Source: Limisphaera sp026417315 (GTDB taxonomy: Bacteria > Verrucomicrobiota > Verrucomicrobiia > Limisphaerales > Limisphaeraceae). From it: DNA of 64,000 bases. The stretch's first letter is position 1. Each line of letters opens with the position of its first letter. A program made the position numbers and the translations under genes. The stretch lies in the NCBI RefSeq assembly GCF_049537125.1, contig NZ_JBMVQY010000001.1:682001-746000 (forward strand). The letters are read 5' to 3'. The notes beneath the pieces are model-generated. The model worked only from the letters and a program-made list of their open reading frames with translations. It searched no databases and was not told the origin of the DNA. This document shows, in pieces, positions 17,573 to 26,582 of this stretch.

Positions 17573-19150
17573 ATGAAACGCTTCGCGAGGATCGGCCCGA
17601 CCGTATATCTGGGGCTGCTACTGGCATGCGGGATACCGCACCCGGCAGCTCCGCAAACAACGAACCGGATCACCCCTGCGAAGCCACCAAAGGCCGAGCT
17701 CGTCGAGAAACTGCGTGCCCGCTTGGCAGACCCGCGCTTTGCCCATGCCCAGTGGGGCGTTTGCGTTCAGCGTCTGGATTCCGGAACAACCGTCTTCGAG
17801 CACAACGCCAACCAGCTGTTCAGTCCTGCGTCGATCACCAAGCTGTTCACCGCCGCCCTGGCCCTGGACCGACTCGGTCCCGCGCATCGTTTCTCCACGA
17901 TCCTCCGCTGCGAGCGGGCGCGGTTGGCTCAAGGGGTGCTGGCCGGGCCGCTGATAGTGGAGGGCCACGGCGACCCGGGTTTCGTCTGGGAGGAGGAAGC
18001 CCCGAACCCGTTGCGATCCTTTCAACCTCTGGTCGAGATCCTCCGCGAAGCCGGTATCCGCGAACTGTGCGGAGGCATCGTCGCGGTGGACGGATTTGAC
18101 CGCGCCTCCTCGCCCGCAGGCGGCCCGCGTTTCGGGCCGGGTTGGACCTGGGAAGATCTGATTCACGGTTACGGAGCCGCGCTGTCCGGCCTAATGGCCA
18201 ACGAAGGCAAGGTCCGAGTCCGGGTCCGTCCGGGAGCCGGGCCCGGAAAACCTTGTGACATTCGTTTGCATCCGGTTTCCGGGGGACTTCAAATCCAAAA
18301 CGCGACCCGGACCGTAGATCTTGGAGGGCCTCGTAAGATCGCTCTGCGACGCATGGCGGGGCGGCCCACGCTGCATGTCACAGGCTGTCTGCCCTCCGAC
18401 GATCCCGGCTGGGAAACGGACGTGGCCGTGCCGGATCCGGCGTACCTGTTTCTGGAGCTGTTCCGGCAGGCGCTCGAACAAGAGGGCATCCGCGTGGCCG
18501 GACCCTTGGACGTCCACAGGGACCCCTTGTCGACGCATCACGTCGTTCCGGATGCGGAGCTTGTGGAACTGGGTCGCACCGAATCGGCGCCTCTGGAGGC
18601 TTTGGTCCGGACCATGCTGAAAGACTCGCGCAATGTGCATGCGGCGCTCCTGTGGACAGCCGTGGGCTTGAAGTGCGAGGGCTCGCAGGCCCGCCCTGGT
18701 TCGACCCCGGACGAGGTTGCCCAGGCGCAACTCTCGAGGTTTCTGACAACTCTGGGGATCCCGGCCGATGAGGTGCACCTGGAGGAAGGCTCGGGCCTTT
18801 CGCGGAACAATCTCGTAACTCCTCGTGCCGTGGTGGCCCTCCTGCGAGCCATGCGCCGGCATCCCGCGGGCAAGACATTTGAATCCGGCCTGCCCGTGGC
18901 CGGTGTGGACGGCACTCTGGCCGGGCGGATGAAAGGGAGCCCTGCAGAAGGTCGGGTCCGCGCCAAGACAGGTACGTTGCGGTGGGCGCACGGGCTGGCC
19001 GGCTACGTCAACCCCCCGACGGGATCGCCTCTCGTGTTTTGCCTCTTGCTGAACCGTTATACCTCCGGACCTTCGGATCCATCGCCGCCGGCCGAGTTGG
19101 ACGCACTCGCGGAGTGCCTGGTCGAAATCTCGTCAGATTCAATCCCGTGA
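17573..19150 (+). CDS. dacB: D-alanyl-D-alanine carboxypeptidase/endopeptidase (PBP4, peptidase S13)
   Basis: A 525-residue periplasmic penicillin-binding protein that trims or cleaves D-Ala links in peptidoglycan. All three serine-acyl-enzyme motifs are visible: SITK (nucleophile Ser about residue 87), SRN in MLKDSRNVHA, and KTG in RAKTGTLRWAHGLAGYV. The GSGLSRNN loop typical of PBP4 is also present. An N-terminal hydrophobic segment (TVYLGLLLACGIPHPA) is probably a signal or lipoprotein-like leader. ATG 17573 is preferred over 17558 because it starts MKRF before the hydrophobic run. Length and motif order fit the family well. It appears to be a single-gene unit. Confidence 0.92.
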   Translation: MKRFARIGPTVYLGLLLACGIPHPAAPQTTNRITPAKPPKAELVEKLRARLADPRFAHAQWGVCVQRLDSGTTVFEHNANQLFSPASITKLFTAALALDRLGPAHRFSTILRCERARLAQGVLAGPLIVEGHGDPGFVWEEEAPNPLRSFQPLVEILREAGIRELCGGIVAVDGFDRASSPAGGPRFGPGWTWEDLIHGYGAALSGLMANEGKVRVRVRPGAGPGKPCDIRLHPVSGGLQIQNATRTVDLGGPRKIALRRMAGRPTLHVTGCLPSDDPGWETDVAVPDPAYLFLELFRQALEQEGIRVAGPLDVHRDPLSTHHVVPDAELVELGRTESAPLEALVRTMLKDSRNVHAALLWTAVGLKCEGSQARPGSTPDEVAQAQLSRFLTTLGIPADEVHLEEGSGLSRNNLVTPRAVVALLRAMRRHPAGKTFESGLPVAGVDGTLAGRMKGSPAEGRVRAKTGTLRWAHGLAGYVNPPTGSPLVFCLLLNRYTSGPSDPSPPAELDALAECLVEISSDSIP

Positions 19151-19619
19151 CGCCTTTTTTGATCCCGCGCCTGCTTCCGTCCAAAACCAGCGTCGGCGGG
19201 GAAGAACCCGCACTTCCCGGCCAAGTCGGGAGTACAAATGGCCACCTTGACGAGGCCCGTCGCTCGCTCCTGCGGCCCGCGTTTGTACCAGGCCCCGCAC
19301 TTGCCCTTGCAACCACATTCACCATCGAAGCCTGAATGATGGCAACGGTTCCGGCCCGACTCCGAAAGGCCGAGATGAGAGGTGCGGCGAGTCCCCGTGG
19401 GGCACCCATGGGCACGATCTGCAGCTCCGGGACCAGCCGCGCCGAGGCTGAAACCCCTGTGCGAGAGATCTGGGGTCCTCAAGCCGGGTCCGGTCCTCGC
19501 ACTTGTTCCACCCTACAGTGCGCAAGCCTTCTCGGTCCTCTGCCGTCGGGTGAGGTGCGCCCACCCGATGCACGGATTGTGTTTTGACGGGCCGAGCGTT
19601 GCGGGGCATGGTGCCCGGC
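19151..19619. other. Noncoding gap between dacB and the phospholipase gene
   Basis: 469 bases. The minus strand carries overlapping open frames through 19200-19330 with some non-random look (a Cys-rich reading), but none has a convincing start, so I call no gene. A TTTTTT run at 19156-19161 just after the dacB stop could be part of a terminator, although no clear stem precedes it. Confidence 0.35.
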
Positions 19620-20867
19620 ATGCACGTAAAGACGTTTCGCTGCAGAACGGCATGGATGGCGTCCATGCTCCTCGGTGCTTTCTTTGTCGGGGCGCAGAAC
19701 GAATCCGGCCCTGCTTCCGTAACTTGGACGCTCGTGGACTGGCCGGCCCGGGTCGCTGCCGGAGAATCGTTCGCGTTTACCCTGGCAGCCTTAAATCCGG
19801 CGCCCACGCCAGTCGCCTGCGCCTTTCCCGCGAAGTTGATCGGCCGACTGGAGCTGGACGTTCGGCAGTGGGAGCTGGTGGCCGAGGTCGAGGAGCAGGA
19901 CCGGGGTCGTCAAGCCTCGCTGTCAGAGGGTTCCTTCGCACTGCGGCGTTATCGGGTGGTCGTTCCCGCCGGAGTGCGCGGCACGGGCATGGTGGAGTGG
20001 TCGTGGCCTCACCTGCCCCGGGTCGGGCTCACCGTGATCGCGCCCGCGTCCGCCCCTCCCCCACAAGATTCACCCTGGCCGCGTTGGTTGCGGGATGCGG
20101 ATCCCGAGGCCGCGGGCACCGCCCTGGAGCCGGGCCGCTTTTTCAAGGAGCACTTCTTCGCGCATGAACCCTTCTATTTCATCGCCGGCACTGAGTCGCC
20201 CAATGCCAAGTTCCAGATCAGCTTCAAATATCGGGTCCTCAACGAAGAGGGTCCACTGGCCGCCCGTCTGCCCTTGTTGCAGGGACTCCACCTGGCCTAC
20301 ACGCAAACCTCGCTGTGGGACTGGAACAGCGAGTCCAAGCCGTTCTTCGACAGCAGTTACAAGCCCGAGGTGCTCTGGAGCTGGGACGATGTGGGGCCTG
20401 TTCGAGGGGCAGAGGGCTGGATGCGCCTGGACCTGCAGGGCGGCGTGCAACACGAATCCAACGGCAAAGCCGGGGCGGACTCGCGCAGTCTCAACATCGC
20501 CTATCTTCGTCCCTCGTTGACCCTGGGGCCGCCGGATGCCCTCCAACTCAAGATCCAGCCGCGACTGTGGGTGTACGTGGGTGGGCTGGAGGAGAATCCG
20601 GATCTGGCGGATTACCGCGGATATGCGGATCTCCGCCTGGTCCTGGGCTGGCCGCGCGGCCTGCAGATCTCCGCGCTGGGCCGCCTCGGCGATGACGCCA
20701 ACCGTGGCAGTCTGCAACTGGACCTGACGTATCCCATGATGCGCGTGCTGACCGGCAGCCTCAGCCTGTATTTGCATGCCCAGTATTTCACGGGATACGG
20801 AGAGAGCCTTCTGGACTACCGCGAACGCACGGAAATGTTCCGCGTGGGGCTGTCGCTCTATCGATGA
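19620..20867 (+). CDS. pldA: Outer-membrane phospholipase A with extra N-terminal domain
   Basis: A 415-residue outer-membrane protein of the OmpLA family, which hydrolyses acyl chains of phospholipids in the outer leaflet. The catalytic triad is intact: His278 and Ser280 in VQHESNGK and Asn292 in SRSLN, with the His-to-Asn spacing of 14 found in the E. coli enzyme. The barrel's YTQTSLWDWN and PFFDSSYKPEV strands precede it. Between the signal peptide (AWMASMLLGAFFVGAQ) and the barrel lies a ~130-residue beta-rich domain absent from enterobacterial OmpLA. Start choice is uncertain (19584, 19608, 19620 or 19656); 19620 puts a short basic leader before the signal. The neighbours suggest no operon. 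Confidence 0.85.
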   Translation: MHVKTFRCRTAWMASMLLGAFFVGAQNESGPASVTWTLVDWPARVAAGESFAFTLAALNPAPTPVACAFPAKLIGRLELDVRQWELVAEVEEQDRGRQASLSEGSFALRRYRVVVPAGVRGTGMVEWSWPHLPRVGLTVIAPASAPPPQDSPWPRWLRDADPEAAGTALEPGRFFKEHFFAHEPFYFIAGTESPNAKFQISFKYRVLNEEGPLAARLPLLQGLHLAYTQTSLWDWNSESKPFFDSSYKPEVLWSWDDVGPVRGAEGWMRLDLQGGVQHESNGKAGADSRSLNIAYLRPSLTLGPPDALQLKIQPRLWVYVGGLEENPDLADYRGYADLRLVLGWPRGLQISALGRLGDDANRGSLQLDLTYPMMRVLTGSLSLYLHAQYFTGYGESLLDYRERTEMFRVGLSLYR

Positions 20868-21175
20868 AAGAAACGTTCCCCCCCCCGGTTCCTTGGCGGG
20901 GCGGGACGCTGCAGAGAAACCCCCGCAGCCGCCATCGCGTAATCCCGCGTTGCGCGCGCACCGCAGCTAGCCTCTCAGGGAGCGGCGCCGAGGTCCGAGA
21001 CATTCTGAAAGCCCGGGGATACCGAATCTCCAGGCACAAGCGGAGCCGGTGAAACGAGCAGCCCCCGCCGTGGGCTCGTCCTCACCCGAGCAATTCCGGC
21101 GAGCCCCAATCCGTTCCGGCACAATGGGCAACCGAAGAACAAAACCGTGCCTCACCCGCCCGGCTTGCATTCGGC
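20868..21175. other. Noncoding gap
   Basis: 308 bases between the phospholipase stop and the end of the leftward micro-ORF. No gene, hairpin with T-run or promoter recognised. Confidence 0.35.
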
Positions 21176-21292
21176 TCAAGAATCCTGCGTCTTCGCGCCA
21201 TGGTTCAAGACCTGTTGCCGTTTCTTTACCCATGCCCACAGGACAGCGGTGCTCAACACTGCCATCGCCCCGAGGACTACGTATCGCACCAT
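21176..21292 (-). CDS. Micro-ORF encoding a 38-residue single-pass membrane peptide
   Basis: ATG at 21292 to TGA at 21176. The peptide has one predicted helix (YVVLGAMAVLSTAVLWAW) followed by a basic stretch (VKKRQQ) and a polar tail, the textbook layout of a small membrane protein. An AGGGG sequence lies about eight bases upstream of the ATG. It is 133 bases downstream of, and on the same strand as, the hypothetical gene at 21426. It is not recognised from any family. The hydrophobic/basic organisation argues against chance, but a frame of this size can occur randomly. Confidence 0.4.
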   Translation of the reverse strand: MVRYVVLGAMAVLSTAVLWAWVKKRQQVLNHGAKTQDS

Positions 21293-21425
21293 GGGAGACC
21301 CCTGCGAAGCTCGCTTTTGCAGCCCTCGCGCCTTTTCGACCGGGGCGGAGGGAGATCAATCCAGCCCCTGAACGAAAGATGCCCTTCGCGAACCTCCATT
21401 GGATCAGGTCTCCGTGAATCAAAGA

Positions 21426-22178
21426 TCAATGCTGTATCTTCAATCGGGGCACCACAGCAACCTTGTCGGAAATCGAGGAGACGGTGTCCACCCGCAACTC
21501 GACCGCGCAAACGGGATCCAGATCCTCAGAGTCCACGCCGCCGACCGCTTTGGCGATGAAGTGCTTCAGTTCCCATGACAGAGGGATGCAGAAACCATCT
21601 AGAGTCCCAGTGGCGTGCGCTCGGTATTCGAACAATTTGTATCCCTCATCGTATGGGGGCTGCAGCGGGAGTGGCTCTCCATCGATACGATCCATGAGGC
21701 CCCGATTGAGAACCAGCATCGTTTTGACGCCCCTTCCCGATTCGTCCCGTTCCAAAACCCTCGCCGGCAGTGTGCAAGTAGGGGAAAGCCCGTCGTAGAA
21801 AAGACGGCACGGCAGTGAATTCGACCATCGGCGCGATGGCACTGCAACCAACGCCAACCACACAAACCGGGCGTGGGAAGGGTCTGGTTGTGGCACTATG
21901 CCCTGCGTTACCAAGCCGTTCACAAAGGCATGGTTGGTCGGCGCACGGGCCGTTTCGGAGGGCTCAGAATTCAAATAAAGAACACGAAAGAGGTTGGTAC
22001 CGTCACCACCCACTTCGTGATGACCGAACTGGCGAAAGACGCCATCCCGTCTCGTTATGATCAACCATCCGTTCTTTCCGCCCCGAACTTCAAAGCGGAA
22101 GTGCTCTTCCGAGGCTGAAACAAAGTTGCGATACACAAACCCGCCTTCGGCTTTATACCCCGCCCATGCCGACTGCAT
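21426..22178 (-). CDS. Hypothetical protein, AT-richer than its surroundings
   Basis: A 250-residue protein with no signal peptide or membrane segment visible and no family I can name. Its composition looks natural (GGKNGWLIITRRDGVFRQFG, GGDGTNLFRVLYLNSEP), with beta-strand-rich segments. An in-frame TAA lies five codons upstream of ATG 22178 and no alternative start exists, so the protein may be complete or may have lost its N-terminus. The coding region is visibly less GC-rich than neighbouring genes, with more A/T third positions, suggesting later acquisition. It sits alone in a gap-rich patch, with a micro-ORF downstream and a decayed coding fragment upstream. Confidence 0.6.
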   Translation of the reverse strand: MQSAWAGYKAEGGFVYRNFVSASEEHFRFEVRGGKNGWLIITRRDGVFRQFGHHEVGGDGTNLFRVLYLNSEPSETARAPTNHAFVNGLVTQGIVPQPDPSHARFVWLALVAVPSRRWSNSLPCRLFYDGLSPTCTLPARVLERDESGRGVKTMLVLNRGLMDRIDGEPLPLQPPYDEGYKLFEYRAHATGTLDGFCIPLSWELKHFIAKAVGGVDSEDLDPVCAVELRVDTVSSISDKVAVVPRLKIQH

Positions 22179-23671
22179 GCTTGTGGCGACTTACCAGTAC
22201 CATCGCCGCAACGCGCCTCGCTCGACGTTGCCACGACTTTCGTCTGCGGATGGTACACCGACAGTCAACCATGGCGATCCTCCGAGCCAAGGCTGTCTGG
22301 TCAAGACGCCAATCCATTGTTGAGCAGTTGTTTACGCAGCATCACCTGTGCCGCCGGTCTGCCGGCCAATCTGCCGCACCGTGTACGGAAACGACTCTCC
22401 GGCGGACGCTGAACGGATGCGCTGCCTCCGTGCCGCCGGGCATCCATGGCGCATTGGCATGCCCACTGAAGCTTGCAGGACTTGATGACGACGAGCCGGT
22501 CAACCCAATGCAGCACAGCGCTCGTGTCGCGCATCTTGCCCCTTCTCGGCCCGCAAGCATCGGATGAGAATCGCGGCCACATTGTCGTCTTCGATCGGGT
22601 TACATGGCCTGTTGCATCGATTCACGGGATTCGATGTTAGTTTTGGCGAGACTATCCACCGGGCAAAGCTTGTCGAAGGCCATGAGCTCGCGCAACCCAT
22701 GCCCGGCAAGGTTGTAGCGTCCCGTTTTTCGGTCTTTCCCCTCGGACGCGTCGGCTCACCTTGCAGCCATCAGCCGCTGCTCCCTGGCGCGAAGGAAACA
22801 AAACCGGCCTCCATCGGTCCGACCGCGCACCCCAACCCCGGGCATGCCAGGTTGTCGAAACGCTCGCACGGGAGATTGACCCTGGTGGATTGGAACGCCA
22901 TCAGGCTGGTGAAAACGGGGCTCCCTTTCGAAAGGCAGCCTCCGAGGTTTTTGATTCACGGGGATCGTGTTTCGAGGGAACACAGGATTCAGCAAACGGT
23001 TCGCTGTCTGTTGGGAAAGGGCCGTTGTGCGGCGTTCGAGGGGCGGATTTGCAAGGCCTTCTTTGCACAAGAAGGTTTTTACCCCATTAGGAGGGGCCCG
23101 GGTAACCAATCGCGGCCGGAGTTCTGCCCATGGGACCATCGCCAAGGTCGACAGCGGGGCTTTTAACTTCCAAGAGCCGCGTATATCGGGCCCCGCAAAG
23201 CCAGGCTCTGCGTTCGTCGGACACCGACCGCACTGCTGAAGGCGGAGCCGGGGACGAATCAGCCTGTGTTTCCGCACTGCCCCTGAATCGCGGCCTCCGG
23301 GGCGCTGGGGGCGTGTCCGGCGCCACGTTTCCCGCGGGCAGGTGACAACCGGGCCAACGCGGAATCGGAGCAGGTCGTTTTCCGGGCAAGGATTCGGCAC
23401 ACCTGCCCTGACCCCGGCGCCCGCGGCGGCGGACCTATAAGAGAACGGCAAACCAAGCGCAGCCCACTGGCGGAAGTGCTCCGGTCCTGAGCTCGACCTG
23501 GATGCATCGCGAATTGTGCCTTTCCGGGGAAGGGGATCGGCATTCCGTTTCAGCCGCTTCGATGCCTGGCTGGCGAACTGCTCCGCCCTTCCAACAGCCA
23601 ACGGGGCGTTGCGACCCGCCGGCCATCGAGTCCGCTTGTGAGTGGACACGGCTCTTCGCAAATTCAGTCGC
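22179..23671. other. Gene-poor stretch with coding remnants
   Basis: About 1.5 kb upstream of the metallophosphoesterase gene. The only stretch that reads like protein is the 51-codon fragment at 22600-22755 on the minus strand, listed separately. Longer open frames here have the shuffled composition of GC-driven noise. No tRNA, hairpin array or promoter could be supported. Confidence 0.45.
22600..22755 (-). pseudogene. Decayed C-terminal coding fragment (51 codons)
   Basis: Between an upstream TGA (22756-22758) and a TAA (22600-22602) the minus strand encodes a protein-like segment containing GHGLRELMAFDKLCPVDSLA, then KTNIESRESMQQAM. Its balanced charge and hydrophobic spacing differ from the Arg/Pro/Ala noise of the surrounding frames. 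There is no suitable start codon and upstream homology is lost, so it looks like the tail of a gene whose front is gone. The family is not recognised. A chance open frame remains possible. Confidence 0.3.
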
Positions 23672-25594
23672 ATGAGAGCGGGCGAGTTCCTCCGCGGTTG
23701 GACGCGGCAAATGGCGTTTTGCGCGTGGCTCGCGGGCGGGGTCGTGCCCCTGGCAACCGTTGCCCGGTCGCCCGTTGTCGATCCCGTGTTGGTGCCGGTG
23801 GGCGGGGTGTGGCGTTTCTGGGTCAACCGGATGGGGGACTCCGGCCCGCCGGAGCGTTGGATGGCGGCGGACTTCGATGATTCCGCCTGGCCGGCGGGCC
23901 CGTCCGGTTTCGGCACCGGCCTAGGCGACGAAGCCACGGTACTCCCGGGAACCAACCTGGTCTCCGCCTGTTTTCGGACGCGCTTTGTGCTGGACGATCC
24001 GGCCGCCGTGCGGTGGCTGTTGCTGCGTCTGGATTACCACAGCGGGTTTGTGGCGTGGCTCAACGGTCGCGAGGTGGCCCGACGAGGTCCGGTGAGCGAA
24101 CCGCCCGCATGGGACGAGCTCGTGCCGTTCCGGGGCCGGCACGCCACGGAGGAATGGGATCTGACGGAGGCGCGAACGACGTTGGTCGCCGGCACCAACG
24201 TGCTGGCCATCCAGGTGCACGCTTATATGCAGCCCGCCCCGGCCCTGGCCCTGGTTGCCGAGCTGCGGGCGAATTTCTCGCGGGGCCCCTACGTGCAGCA
24301 GGTCGAACCGCATCGGGCGCATCTGCTCTGGCGCACCGTCGTCCCTGCCACTGCCGTGGTGGAGTATGGCCCCGGCCCCGACATGCCCTGGAGGGTGGAA
24401 CAGCCCGAGCTGCAGATGGCGCACCGCATTTGGCTGACAAATCTGCCGGCCGGTGCGGAGTGCTTCTATCGCGTACGCGTCCGAGCCGGAAATGACGAGG
24501 CCGTGTCGCCGACCGCGTCGTTCCGCACGGCACCTCTTTCGGGACCGGTACGGTTCGCCGTCGTGGGCGACACGGGCTCGGGCGCACTGCCGCAGTTGCA
24601 GGTGGCCTCGTGTCTGGCCACGGCCGCGGTGGATTTGGTGTTGCACACGGGGGATTTGGGGTATCCGGCCTTTACGAGGGCACTGGCCGACCTGCGTTGT
24701 CTCAGCGTGTACGCGCCGATGATGCGGCGCATCCCCTGGTATCCCACGGTGGGCAATCATGAGCTTTATGGCCCGGAACTGCTGACGCCCTACTGGGAAG
24801 CCTGGTCGCTTCCCACCAACGAGGTAACGGGCACGTCGCATTTCTACTCGTTCGATTACGGGGACGCGCATTTCGTTTCGCTGTTTGTGCCCACGCTGAC
24901 GCCCTTTCGCGATCACGCCGCGTTCTCGATCGAGCCGGGGAGTGCCCAATGGCTCTGGCTGAGCAACGATCTGGCCCGGACGGATCGGCCCTGGCGGGTG
25001 GTGTTTCTGCACAGTCCGCTGTTCCACTCCGGCGGACACCGATTCGACGATTTCAATTTCAACGGCGTGGAGGACCGCTTGGAACTGCAGGCGTGGTTGC
25101 TGCCCCTGTTGACACGCTTTGGAGTGCAGGTGGTTTTCAGCGGCCACGATCACAGCTACGAACGGTTGGGCCCTGTCCAAAGTGTCCACTTTTTCGTCTC
25201 CGGCGGCGGCGGCTACGTGCTCTACGGTTTGACCGAGCGCGATCGGCTCAGCCAGTTCTTTCAGGCGCGCTTTCATCATCTGGAGTGCGAAGTGGTCGGG
25301 GACGAACTCCGCATCGTGGCCCGGGACCGTTTTGGCGTGGTGTTCGACCAGGCCGTGGTGCCACGTGTGGCCCCGCCCACGCTGCGATGGAGTGGTGTTC
25401 CGGGACCGCGGTGGCAATTGAGCTGGAACAGCGCACCCGGCCAACGCTACGAGCTGTTGAGTGCCTCCACGCCCCAGGGGCCCTGGGAATCCGTGGCAAC
25501 TGTGGAGGCCGGCGAGTATCAAACCTCCTGGCCCGTGCCCGGTCCGGGGGGGACCTCGGGCGCCGCATTCTTCCGGCTGCGATGGCTCAGGTGA
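23672..25594 (+). CDS. Secreted purple-acid-phosphatase-like metallophosphoesterase
   Basis: A 640-residue exported enzyme. A hydrophobic signal (AFCAWLAGGVVPLATVA) follows ATG 23672; a GTG at 23642 is an alternative start. Residues ~40-210 form a beta domain with WLLLRLDYHSGFVAWLNGRE, like the carbohydrate-binding-type domains found before such enzymes. Next comes a fibronectin-III-like purple-acid-phosphatase N domain (YVQQVEPHRAHLLWRT). The calcineurin-type catalytic core has the metal-ligand motifs in order: GDTGSG, GDLGYP, VGNHE, LHSPLFHSGG and SGHDHSYER. The last ~70 residues are the FYR module (YELLSASTPQGPWESV ... FFRLRW). It probably releases phosphate from extracellular organic esters. 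The DUF1080 gene is convergent, 72 bases away. Confidence 0.88.
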   Translation: MRAGEFLRGWTRQMAFCAWLAGGVVPLATVARSPVVDPVLVPVGGVWRFWVNRMGDSGPPERWMAADFDDSAWPAGPSGFGTGLGDEATVLPGTNLVSACFRTRFVLDDPAAVRWLLLRLDYHSGFVAWLNGREVARRGPVSEPPAWDELVPFRGRHATEEWDLTEARTTLVAGTNVLAIQVHAYMQPAPALALVAELRANFSRGPYVQQVEPHRAHLLWRTVVPATAVVEYGPGPDMPWRVEQPELQMAHRIWLTNLPAGAECFYRVRVRAGNDEAVSPTASFRTAPLSGPVRFAVVGDTGSGALPQLQVASCLATAAVDLVLHTGDLGYPAFTRALADLRCLSVYAPMMRRIPWYPTVGNHELYGPELLTPYWEAWSLPTNEVTGTSHFYSFDYGDAHFVSLFVPTLTPFRDHAAFSIEPGSAQWLWLSNDLARTDRPWRVVFLHSPLFHSGGHRFDDFNFNGVEDRLELQAWLLPLLTRFGVQVVFSGHDHSYERLGPVQSVHFFVSGGGGYVLYGLTERDRLSQFFQARFHHLECEVVGDELRIVARDRFGVVFDQAVVPRVAPPTLRWSGVPGPRWQLSWNSAPGQRYELLSASTPQGPWESVATVEAGEYQTSWPVPGPGGTSGAAFFRLRWLR

Positions 25595-25666
25595 GGCAGC
25601 TCGAACCCACCCTCCGCGGGGCCGCAGCCGCGGGTCAACTCGGAGGATTTGTCGCCGGGCGGCGGT

Positions 25667-26281
25667 TCAGGAGCCGGACGGCGCCGCCGCGGGGAGCTCC
25701 CGAATGCGCAGGTTGCGAAACTCGATGCGCATGTCCACGCCCGCATGGATCTGCAACCCGATGGGCCCCGGGTCGGCGAACCGACCGTCCGTGTATTCCA
25801 CCATTTGTCGGCCGTTGATCCAAACGGTGAACGTGTTGCCCCGCGCCTGCAAACGGAAGGCGTTCCACTGTCCGGGCTTGAGGACCTTGTCCGCTTCTTT
25901 GGCCTGGCCGGCCTCGGGGTAGCGCTCGCTGCCCCCCGTGTAAAAGGAACCGGTCATGTCGCGTTTCAAGGTGCGCGAGACGCCGATCTGCAACTGCAGC
26001 TCCGGCTTGCGCAACATCACCCCGCTGTCAATCTCCCCGTCCCAGCGGGCCTCGAACTCCAGCTCGAAATCGCGGTACTCCTTCTCCGTCCACAACACGT
26101 TCCCCTTGAGGGCCGGATCGTTCTGCCCGACCAGAACGCCGTCCACCACGCGCCAAAAGGGGTTCGGATTCGGCACCTTCCAACCGGCCAGGTCGCGGCC
26201 GTTGAAAAGCGGGGTCCACTCCTGGGCCGGGGCGAGGGTGGCCCAAATGCAAAGGAGCCCCAGGGTGCATCCAATCCACAT
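25667..26281 (-). CDS. Secreted DUF1080 / 3-keto-disaccharide hydrolase family protein
   Basis: A 204-residue single-domain exported protein. ATG 26281 gives a signal peptide (WIGCTLGLLCIWATLAPAQ) directly before EWTPLFNGRDLAGWK, the diagnostic opening of DUF1080. The jelly-roll (LamG-like) fold is visible in YRDFELEFEARW, NSGVMLR-type DSGVMLRKPE, and WNAFRLQARGNTFTVWINGR. The family is abundant in Planctomycetes and Verrucomicrobia, and some members hydrolyse 3-keto-glucosides made by Gfo/Idh/MocA-type oxidoreductases, two of which are in this window. The in-frame upstream extension overlaps the tRNA-Pro gene and is not coding. Enzymatic activity is inferred from the family. Confidence 0.9.
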   Translation of the reverse strand: MWIGCTLGLLCIWATLAPAQEWTPLFNGRDLAGWKVPNPNPFWRVVDGVLVGQNDPALKGNVLWTEKEYRDFELEFEARWDGEIDSGVMLRKPELQLQIGVSRTLKRDMTGSFYTGGSERYPEAGQAKEADKVLKPGQWNAFRLQARGNTFTVWINGRQMVEYTDGRFADPGPIGLQIHAGVDMRIEFRNLRIRELPAAAPSGS

Positions 26282-26505
26282 TCGCCGTGGGATTCCGCGA
26301 CCGCGCGGGCGGGTGAATGGGGCCGCAGTGGGGTCGGGGTCGAAACGTGCCCCCGCCACGGGGACCAGAGTGCTTCGAGAGAACACCGGACCGGAGCCGC
26401 TCCATGCGGCACGCACATGCTTACGGTCGAACACCGCGTTCACGGGCCCGCATCTTGCGCGAAGCCGCCCCCCGAGGGCAAGTGCACGATGGCTCGAAAA
26501 CGAAC

Positions 26506-26582
26506 TGGTCGGAGCGACAGGATTTGAACCTGCGACGGCCAGCTCCCAAAGCTGGTGCTCTACCAAGCTGAGCTACGCTCCG
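26506..26582 (-). tRNA. tRNA-Pro (anticodon TGG)
   Basis: Read on the minus strand: acceptor CGGAGCG (26582-26576) pairs with CGCTCCG (26516-26510). The D-arm is GCTCAGCTTGGTAGAGC, the anticodon arm CCAGC-TTTGGGA-GCTGG gives anticodon TGG, and the T-arm is GCAGG-TTCAAAT-CCTGT. The discriminator is A and the CCA end is encoded (26508-26506). A TATACG element at 26597-26592, 10-15 bases upstream of the 5' end, may be its -10 box. Confidence 0.97.

Noticed and set aside
22756..23955. A 399-codon leftward frame upstream of the metallophosphoesterase
   Set aside because: Partly antisense to that gene and otherwise Arg/Pro/Ser noise.
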